Assembly (NCBI GenBank): GCA_029287645.1
Contig: JARFQS010000414.1
Coordinates: 1 to 7,111 of the forward strand
Direction of reading: 5' to 3'
Length of the DNA: 7,111 bases
Origin: Thermoanaerobaculia bacterium
GTDB taxonomy: Bacteria; Acidobacteriota; Thermoanaerobaculia; Multivoradales; JAHEKO01
Position numbers and translations under genes: made by a program. Within the stretch, counting starts at the first letter, position 1. Every line of letters starts with the position of its first letter. The notes under the pieces are model-generated. The model was not told the origin of the DNA, searched no databases, and saw only the letters and a program-made list of their open reading frames with translations. Below are positions 1-4,742 of this stretch, in pieces.

Positions 1-192
1 GCGGAATTGCTTGGATGCTCTTTCCTCGGCAGGATTCCTCTCGATCCCGCGATCGTCGAGGGTGGCGACTCCGGTGAGCCGATTGTCGTTTTGCAGCCCG
101 AGGGGCCGCACGCCGATTCGTGTCGGTCGGTGGCCGAGGCGGTGGTGGTCGAAGTCAGCAAGCGACAAGCCCAGAAGCTGTCGATCTTCTAG
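1..192 (+). CDS. mrp: Mrp/ApbC family Fe-S cluster carrier ATPase, C-terminal end (5' truncated by window)
   Basis: Only the last 63 codons are present, open from the first base and ending at TAG 190-192. Visible residues include FLGRIPLDPAIVEGGDSG followed by EPIVV, the C-terminal signature of Mrp/ApbC/NBP35 P-loop ATPases (family form: FLG-IPLDP-IREGGD-G-PIVV). A short helical tail with SVAEAVVVEVSK follows, as in family members. These cytosolic proteins bind and transfer Fe-S clusters to target enzymes. The Walker A and deviant Walker motifs and the bridging Cys-X-X-Cys lie outside the window, so activity cannot be judged. The gene runs into lpxH with a 14-base gap on the same strand, which suggests cotranscription. 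The family call rests on a short but characteristic segment; the exact subtype is uncertain. Confidence 0.8.
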   Translation, partial: AELLGCSFLGRIPLDPAIVEGGDSGEPIVVLQPEGPHADSCRSVAEAVVVEVSKRQAQKLSIF

Positions 193-197
193 GCAGG
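191..197 (+). promoter_or_regulatory. Weak Shine-Dalgarno-like site for lpxH
   Basis: AGGCAGG overlaps the mrp stop codon and ends 9 bases before the ATG at 207. It is an imperfect match to AGGAGG at an acceptable distance. It supports the ATG at 207 over the GTG at 120, which lies deep inside mrp. Confidence 0.35.
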
Positions 198-206
198 CAC
201 GGCCTC

Positions 207-920
207 ATGAGCCCCGTAGTGGAAGAGCGAAACTCCCGAATCGCGGTCATCGCCGATGCTCACATCGGTGGCCCCGGCGGACCCGCGGAACCTCTGGTCG
301 AGCAACTCGCCGACCTGGCCTCGGGTGAGCCGGGACGGTTGATCCTGATGGGAGATCTCTTCCACGTCTGGGTCGGTCAGCGCAGCTACGAGACGAAAGA
401 GATCCGGCAGGTCGTCGAGGCCCTGTCCGACCTGCGCCGGGCGGGCTGGAGGCTCGACTACATCGAAGGCAACCGTGACTTCTTCATTGCCGAAGGACCC
501 TACCGGGAGGTATTCGACACCGTCTCCGACGAGGTCTCGTTTCGCGTCGGCGATCGGAGCTACCTTGCGGTACACGGCGATGGGCTGAACGCAGAGGACC
601 GGATGTACAGGTTCTGGCGATGGCTCTCGAAGAGTCCGCCGAGCCGGTTCTTCATGCTGCATCTGCCGGCTGGCCTGGCCCAGAGACTGGTGCACGTAAC
701 GGAAGGGCAGCTGTCCAAGACTAACTTCAAACACAAGCACCAGATTCCGCGAGAGGTCATCTCACGTTATGCCGTTCGAAGACTCGCCCAAGATCCCGAC
801 GTCCTGCTGCTGGGCCACTTTCACGAAGCCCACAGCTGGGATGTGGAGGGTGGGGAGGTCCGCCTGCTCGACGCCTGGTTCAACACCCGACGCATCGAGT
901 GGCTGTCCGCCGAGGACTAG
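207..920 (+). CDS. lpxH: UDP-2,3-diacylglucosamine diphosphatase (LpxH-type metallophosphoesterase)
   Basis: A 237-residue calcineurin-like phosphoesterase, close to the 240 residues of E. coli LpxH. LpxH hydrolyses UDP-2,3-diacylglucosamine to lipid X and UMP at the inner membrane surface, in the early common part of lipid A synthesis. All metal-site motifs are visible in order: DAH (D17, H19), GDLFHVW (D50), GNRDFF (N89, R90, D91), HGDGLN (H123) and GHFHEAH (H204, H206). Spacing matches the D8/H10/D41/N79/H114/H195/H197 set of the E. coli enzyme. Residues about 130-165, rich in aromatic and basic residues (YRFWRWL, then FFMLHLP), correspond to the lipid-binding helical insertion. GDLFHVWVG and GNRD together are typical of LpxH rather than generic phosphoesterases. 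The final motif reads GHFHEAH instead of the more usual GHTHRP. The start is ATG 207; an in-frame GTG at 120 would overlap mrp by 73 bases. A divergent paralogue with another nucleotide-lipid substrate is a less likely alternative. Confidence 0.86.
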   Translation: MSPVVEERNSRIAVIADAHIGGPGGPAEPLVEQLADLASGEPGRLILMGDLFHVWVGQRSYETKEIRQVVEALSDLRRAGWRLDYIEGNRDFFIAEGPYREVFDTVSDEVSFRVGDRSYLAVHGDGLNAEDRMYRFWRWLSKSPPSRFFMLHLPAGLAQRLVHVTEGQLSKTNFKHKHQIPREVISRYAVRRLAQDPDVLLLGHFHEAHSWDVEGGEVRLLDAWFNTRRIEWLSAED

Positions 921-968
921 CTCGGCCTCGAATCGCCCGTTCCGAGAAACCCGAGCCTGGGAGAGCTA
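918..968 (+). other. Competing inverted repeats in the lpxH-aroA gap
   Basis: Several short complementary arms fill this 51-base gap. GCTCGG (920-925) can pair with CCGAGC (951-956); CTCGG (921-925) can pair instead with CCGAG (942-946); TAGCTC (918-923) can pair with GAGCTA (963-968), which covers the end of the aroA ribosome binding site. These pairings exclude one another. No U-run follows, so this is not an intrinsic terminator. The arms are only 5-6 bp with loops of 16 to 39 bases, so any role in aroA translation is inference. Confidence 0.25.
959..965 (+). promoter_or_regulatory. Ribosome binding site of aroA
   Basis: GGGAGAG ends 6 bases before ATG 972. It is the clearest Shine-Dalgarno-like site in the window and fixes the aroA start. 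Confidence 0.5.
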
Positions 969-971
969 TCC

Positions 972-2270
972 ATGAAGCCTTCACTTTCTTCTTGCGAGGG
1001 CAGGTGCCCGATACCGGGTGGAGTCGCGATCGGGGGCTCGGTCGAGGTGCCGCCCTCGAAGAGCCTCACCCAGCGTTTCCTGAATCTCGCTCTTCTCGCC
1101 CGCCAGCCGGTCGTGCTCGTCGGCCCGCTGAGGTCGGATGACACCAAGCTGTTCGCTGAGGCTTTGAGTCGAGCTGGCCACGAGGTGTCGCTCGACGACG
1201 ATGCCATGGGGCTCCGGCCTGGGGCTATCCCCGACAGTGGAGATCTCTACTGCGGCAACAACGGAACGATGCTGCGATTCCTGACGGCGAGCCTCACCGC
1301 CACGCCGGGCCTATGGCAACTCGATGGTAGTGACCGTTTGAGACAGCGGCCGTTGGGCCCCCTCGTCGATGCCCTCTGCAGTCTGGGGGCGCGAATCGAG
1401 TATCTGGAGCAAGAGGGCTTCGCCCCCCTGCGGATCTCCGGAGGAACTCTGGAAGGAGGTTGCGCCGAGATCGATGCCCGCCAGTCGAGCCAGTTCGCCT
1501 CGGCGATCCTGATGGCCGCGACGGGCGCGAAGAAGCCGGTCGAGCTTAGAGTCCGCTCCCTGGCTTCTGCTCCCTATGTCGACCTCACACTGGACACTCT
1601 CGAGCGATTTCAGGCCACGATCGATTCTCCCGACGAAAGCACCTGGAAGATCTCACCGGGCTCGCTGCAGGGAGGCGAATGGACCATGGAGGGCGACTAT
1701 TCGGCAGCCGCCTATCCCGCTGCCGCAGCTGCCCTGGCCGGTGGGAGTGTTCGCCTGCACGGCGTTTCGCCGGACTCGAAACAGGGTGACCGGAAATTCA
1801 TGCAGGTGTTGGCTCGAATGGGAGCTCGGGTGGAGTGGCATTCAGGGGTGCTGCAGGTCTCCGGCACCTCGACTTTGCGGTCGATCGAGGTGGATCTCGC
1901 GGACATGCCGGATCAGGTCCCGACACTCGCAGCCCTGGCGCCGTTCGCGTCCGGCACGACCAGCATCGAGAACGTTCCGCACCTGAGGATCAAGGAGAGC
2001 GATCGCCTGGCGGCCATGTCCACGGAGCTTCGACGGCTGGGCGCAGATCTGGTGGAGCTGCCGGACGGCCTGAAGATCCGAGGCTGCTGGGCCGAGGGAC
2101 CCGTCCCTGCGGGAGAGACGGAAGTCGAAACCTACGGCGACCATCGCATCGCCATGAGCCTGGCCCTCTGCGGTCTGCGGCGGCCCGGGGTCATCGTGAA
2201 GGACCCCGAAGTCGTCGCCAAGTCCTACCCGGGCTTCTGGCGGGACCTCGAAGGACTGATCGCCGGATGA
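972..2270 (+). CDS. aroA: 3-phosphoshikimate 1-carboxyvinyltransferase (EPSP synthase)
   Basis: A 432-residue cytosolic enzyme that joins phosphoenolpyruvate to shikimate-3-phosphate, the sixth step of the shikimate pathway to aromatic amino acids. Length is normal (E. coli 427). Motifs seen in order: PPSKSLTQR (K30, S31, R35, substrate binding), CGNNGTMLRFL (residues 94-104, PEP and glyphosate loop), DGSDRLRQRPLGPLVDAL, SSQFASAILMAA, GDYSAAAYPAAAAAL, DMPDQVPTLAALA (catalytic Asp of the second half), HLRIKESDRLAAM and YGDHRIAMSLAL. Both halves of the inverted alpha/beta fold are represented. The loop glycine equivalent to E. coli G96 is kept (G98), but the position of P101 is F103. The gene starts 51 bases after lpxH behind a good ribosome binding site and ends 39 bases before the activator gene. 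The family call is secure; nothing suggests damage. Confidence 0.96.
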   Translation: MKPSLSSCEGRCPIPGGVAIGGSVEVPPSKSLTQRFLNLALLARQPVVLVGPLRSDDTKLFAEALSRAGHEVSLDDDAMGLRPGAIPDSGDLYCGNNGTMLRFLTASLTATPGLWQLDGSDRLRQRPLGPLVDALCSLGARIEYLEQEGFAPLRISGGTLEGGCAEIDARQSSQFASAILMAATGAKKPVELRVRSLASAPYVDLTLDTLERFQATIDSPDESTWKISPGSLQGGEWTMEGDYSAAAYPAAAAALAGGSVRLHGVSPDSKQGDRKFMQVLARMGARVEWHSGVLQVSGTSTLRSIEVDLADMPDQVPTLAALAPFASGTTSIENVPHLRIKESDRLAAMSTELRRLGADLVELPDGLKIRGCWAEGPVPAGETEVETYGDHRIAMSLALCGLRRPGVIVKDPEVVAKSYPGFWRDLEGLIAG

Positions 2271-2320
2271 TCCCCGCTACGATGGAGCGGCCAACCCGGT
2301 TGTGGACAGATGTTGGGTGA
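2267..2320 (+). other. Possible 17-codon coupling ORF between aroA and the activator gene
   Basis: An ATG at 2267 overlaps the aroA stop codon as ATGA and opens a 17-codon frame (MIPATMERPTRLWTDVG) ending at TGA 2318-2320, eight bases past the activator's start. The 4-base stop-start overlap is the usual arrangement for translational coupling, and termination inside the start region of the next gene could let ribosomes reinitiate on it. The peptide resembles nothing recognised. Such a short ORF can arise by chance, and no independent ribosome binding site was identified. Confidence 0.2.
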
Positions 2321-3197
2321 GAGCCCGGAGCTCAAGTCGGCTCTCGATCGGTTGGAGCTGCTGGCCCCCTCGGATCTGGCGATTCTGATTCAAGGGGAGA
2401 CCGGAACCGGCAAGGAGTTGGCGGCCCGGCGCATCCATCGGCTCAGCCCCCGGGCCCAATTGCCCTTCCTGGCGGTCAATTGTGCCGCTCTGCCGGAATC
2501 GCTGCTACTCTCGGATCTCTTCGGCCACGTCAAGGGCTCCTTCACAGGCGCGGACCGCGATCGGGCCGGTATCTTCGAAGCCAGCCGTGGAGGGACGGTC
2601 TTCCTCGACGAGATCGGAGATCTGCCGCTGCCGGCGCAGGGAAAGCTGCTGCGAGTCCTGCAAGAACGAGAGGTCCGCAGACTGGGCGAGAGTATGCCGC
2701 GCAGTGTGGATGTGCGCATCGTCGCGGCAACCCACAGAAATCTGTCTTCAATGGTGCGGGACGGGGAGTTCCGTCGCGATCTCTTCTATCGCCTCAAGGT
2801 CGGCAGTGTCGTCCTGCCGCCGCTGCGTCAACGAGGCGGTGATGTGCTTCTTCTGGGCGAGTATTTCGTCGTCCGCGAGGGATATCAGCTGAGCTCCGAT
2901 GCCCGGCGGCGACTGCGGTCCTACCCATGGCCCGGCAACGTGCGCGAGCTGCGCAACACCCTGGAGGTCGCCAAGGCGCTCAGTGACGACTACGTCATTC
3001 GGCCCGAGCACCTCGAGCTTCCGGAATCCGAATCCGGTTCGATGGTCGGCTACCACCAGCAGGTACGGGAGTTCCGACGCGATCTGGTACGCGAGGCCCT
3101 GAGGGCCAGTGGGGGGAATCGTTCTGAAGCGGCACGCAATCTGGGACTCAGCCGACAGGCCCTGTCCTATCTGGTCCGCAGCCTGGCCATCCCCTGA
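2310..3197 (+). CDS. Sigma-54-dependent transcriptional activator (AAA+ plus Fis-type HTH, no sensor domain)
   Basis: A 295-residue bacterial enhancer-binding protein that would remodel sigma-54 RNA polymerase by ATP hydrolysis. The AAA+ domain begins at residue 2 with LGESPELK. Then come Walker A GETGTGKE (29-36), the sigma-54 contact loop GSFTGA (76-81, usually GAFTGA), Walker B GTVFLDEIGDLP (95-106, D100/E101), sensor I ATHRNL (140-145), the arginine-finger region FRRDLFYRL (154-162) and sensor II WPGNVRELRN (207-216). The linker at about 178-205 is shorter than usual. The C-terminus has a Fis-type helix-turn-helix (GGNRSEAARNLGLSRQALSYLVRSL). There is no receiver, GAF, PAS or FHA domain, as in PspF, so control must come from a partner protein or expression level. 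ATG 2310 is the first usual start after the aroA stop, which lies in the same frame 39 bases upstream. No good ribosome binding site precedes it; TTG 2313 is a possible alternative start. Motifs are intact, so it is probably functional; its targets are unknown. Confidence 0.9.
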   Translation: MLGESPELKSALDRLELLAPSDLAILIQGETGTGKELAARRIHRLSPRAQLPFLAVNCAALPESLLLSDLFGHVKGSFTGADRDRAGIFEASRGGTVFLDEIGDLPLPAQGKLLRVLQEREVRRLGESMPRSVDVRIVAATHRNLSSMVRDGEFRRDLFYRLKVGSVVLPPLRQRGGDVLLLGEYFVVREGYQLSSDARRRLRSYPWPGNVRELRNTLEVAKALSDDYVIRPEHLELPESESGSMVGYHQQVREFRRDLVREALRASGGNRSEAARNLGLSRQALSYLVRSLAIP

Positions 3198-3200
3198 CGC

Positions 3201-3234
3201 ACCGTCTGGCAGCCGCCGCTACGGCTGAGACTGT
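3201..3234. terminator. Imperfect hairpin at the convergent junction, possible bidirectional terminator
   Basis: The core is CAGCCG (3210-3215), six-base loop, CGGCTG (3222-3227). After a two-base bulge (GG 3208-3209), GTCT (3204-3207) pairs with AGAC (3228-3231), with further outer pairing (AC 3201-3202 with GT 3233-3234). It spans the 21-base gap between the activator and msrC and places the msrC stop codon in the loop. Neither side has a U-run, so it is not a classical intrinsic terminator. Confidence 0.3.
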
Positions 3235-3698
3235 CGGTCGAAACAGGGGCTCAAGAGCTCGACAATCCTCTCGAGCTCCTTACGGTCGGTGTCGTCGAAC
3301 GCCGCAGGCTCGTGAGAGTCGATATCGAGGACCGCCACCAGGGTGTGCTGGGAATCGAAGACGGGAACGACCACCTCGGAGCGAGCCAGCGCGTCGCAGG
3401 CGATGTGACCCTCGAAGCTGTGAACGTCTTCGACCACCTGGGACTGTTCGAGGCGAGCCGCAGCTCCGCAGACACCCTGGTCGAACGGGATCTCGAGGCA
3501 CCCGACCGGTCCCTGATAGGGACCGACCCGCAGCATCCGGGGTGCCACGACGCGGTAGAAGCCAGTCCAGCTGGCGGCCGGCACGAGCTCGTGGAGGACC
3601 GAGGCTGCGCTCGCCATCGCGGCGACGGGATCTTCCAGGCCCCGCACCAGCGCGCCGATCCGAGTCTCGGCCTCCCGATAGTGATCGATCTTGTTCAT
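3219..3698 (-). CDS. msrC: Free methionine-R-sulfoxide reductase (GAF-domain fRMsr)
   Basis: A 159-residue single GAF-domain enzyme that reduces free L-methionine-R-sulfoxide to methionine in the cytosol. It is normally recycled by thioredoxin. The family pattern is nearly complete: N-terminal MNKIDHYREAE, WTGFYRV (44-50), VGPYQGPVGC (58-67), GVCG (75-78), VEDVHSF (89-95), GHIACD (97-102), SEVVVPVF (107-114) and VLDIDS (123-128). Three cysteines, C67, C77 and C101, keep the 10- and 24-residue spacing of E. coli C84/C94/C118, where the last is catalytic and the others resolve the disulfide. F-P-G-H of most homologues reads FEGH here. An extra C152 lies near the end. ATG 3698 is preferred because the family begins with MNK-like residues at this point; ATG 3737 has a better upstream GGAAG but would overlap thiL by 28 bases. 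It lies 11 bases after thiL, so it is probably cotranscribed with thiL and lon. Confidence 0.93.
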   Translation of the reverse strand: MNKIDHYREAETRIGALVRGLEDPVAAMASAASVLHELVPAASWTGFYRVVAPRMLRVGPYQGPVGCLEIPFDQGVCGAAARLEQSQVVEDVHSFEGHIACDALARSEVVVPVFDSQHTLVAVLDIDSHEPAAFDDTDRKELERIVELLSPCFDRQSQP

Positions 3699-3709
3699 GG
3701 CGGGTGAGT

Positions 3710-4705
3710 CTACTCCGTGGCCCTCAAATGGTCCCATCCGCGAGCTTCCAACGGCTTCTCCTGTCCACCCTCGACGATGCGGATCGAGCCGTTTCCTGTG
3801 AGCTCCCCTACCTTCGTGCAGCGGTAGCTCTCAGGGGGCCGGACGGAGGCAGGAAGGGCAAAGAGGAGACAATAGTCCTCGCCACCCGAGAGCATGAGGT
3901 CCAGTGGGTCCAGGTTCAGTTTGTCGCATAGCTCTCGGAATTGTGGGGTGGTGGGAAGCTCTCCGGCCTGCAGCACTCCGCCGACGCCACTTTCTCTGCA
4001 CAGGCGGTGCAGATCGAGGGAGAGGCCATCGGAGATGTCGATCGCCGCGGCTCTGACACGGCGCGACAGCCAGAGGCCGAGCTCGATCTGGGGGCTCGGA
4101 AAGAGGTGGCTCCTCACCGCCCGCCTCGCGGCCCTGGCAAGCCCCGGATCCGAGGCCAGGTCGAGCGGAAGATGGACCCGCGACTTCTGGAACGCAGCCC
4201 CGCCTTCCAGTAGATGGCGACCGAGTGCCGACTGGCCCACGGGTCCGCCGAGCCAGAGCCGATCCCCGGGCCGGCCGCTGCTACGCCGTACCCAATCTCC
4301 TCTTGGAGCCTTGCCGCCCACCAGGGTCAGGGTCGCCGAAAGGACGGGACCGCGGGCCAGGTCACCACCGGCCAGTTCCACTTCCGCTGCCTTGCAGGCT
4401 TTCAGGAGAGCCTGGAGAAATCCCTTGATGTCTCGTTCGGGGGGCGAGCTCACAGCCAGGAAGGCGTAGCGCGGGAGGGCGCCCATGGCAGCCAGGTCGG
4501 AAAGATTGACAGCCAGAAGGCGCCGCGCCACGACTCTCGTATCGAGGCTGGCGGGAAAGTGTACTCCCTCGATCTGATGGTCGACCGTGATCGCAGTCTC
4601 GGCCCTGGGGAGCATCGCGGCATCGTCACCGATATGGTCGCTGCCGTCTTTGTGCAACTGCTTCCGCAGCCAACCCAGGAGGCGGTCTTCTCGACTCGAG
4701 CTCAT
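3710..4705 (-). CDS. thiL: Thiamine-monophosphate kinase
   Basis: A 331-residue enzyme (E. coli 325) that phosphorylates thiamine monophosphate to thiamine diphosphate with ATP, the last step of cofactor synthesis, in the cytosol. It belongs to the PurM/ThiL/SelD fold. Motifs in order: IGDDAAML (25-32, metal and ATP aspartates D27 and D28), TVDHQIEGVHF (40-50, usually TTD-LVEGVHF), NLSDLAAMGA (67-76), GGDLAR (113-118), RPGDRLWLGGPVGQSALG (145-162), PSPQIELG (203-210), AIDISDGLSLDL (221-232, D226) and LSGGEDYCLLF (272-282). All the acidic residues expected for metal binding are present. The start ATG 4705 gives the usual distance to GDDAA; no clear Shine-Dalgarno precedes it, and the 27-base gap from lon contains part of a strong hairpin. 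It is followed by msrC after 11 bases. No other thiamine genes are near, so placement with lon reflects operon convenience rather than a pathway cluster. Confidence 0.95.
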   Translation of the reverse strand: MSSSREDRLLGWLRKQLHKDGSDHIGDDAAMLPRAETAITVDHQIEGVHFPASLDTRVVARRLLAVNLSDLAAMGALPRYAFLAVSSPPERDIKGFLQALLKACKAAEVELAGGDLARGPVLSATLTLVGGKAPRGDWVRRSSGRPGDRLWLGGPVGQSALGRHLLEGGAAFQKSRVHLPLDLASDPGLARAARRAVRSHLFPSPQIELGLWLSRRVRAAAIDISDGLSLDLHRLCRESGVGGVLQAGELPTTPQFRELCDKLNLDPLDLMLSGGEDYCLLFALPASVRPPESYRCTKVGELTGNGSIRIVEGGQEKPLEARGWDHLRATE

Positions 4706-4724
4706 TGGCGGCCGGTGCCCGAGG

Positions 4725-4742
4725 GGCGAGCTTCAGCTCGCC
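4725..4742 (-). other. Perfect 7-bp hairpin with the lon stop codon in its loop
   Basis: On the - strand, GGCGAGC, tetraloop TGAA and GCTCGCC form an uninterrupted 7-bp GC-rich stem. The loop begins with TGA, the lon stop codon. A C-rich stretch follows rather than U residues, so a classical intrinsic terminator is unlikely. It could slow terminating ribosomes, protect the lon 3' end after processing, or lower thiL expression. The base pairing is direct observation; the role is inference. Confidence 0.45.

Noticed and set aside
120..206. Upstream GTG start that would extend LpxH by 29 residues
   Set aside because: It overlaps mrp by 73 bases and the added residues are a Gly/Arg-rich shadow of mrp; ATG 207 gives the usual family length.
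189..740. 183-codon open frame on the - strand opposite lpxH
   Set aside because: LpxH on the other strand has every metal-site motif; this frame has none and is a shadow.
2310..3197. Activator as a degraded response regulator pseudogene
   Set aside because: No frameshift or internal stop is present, all ATPase motifs and the HTH are intact, and upstream DNA is aroA with no trace of a receiver domain.
3699..3737. Upstream ATG start for msrC with a nearby GGAAG
   Set aside because: The 13 extra residues have no counterpart in the family, which begins at the MNK position, and it would overlap thiL by 28 bases.
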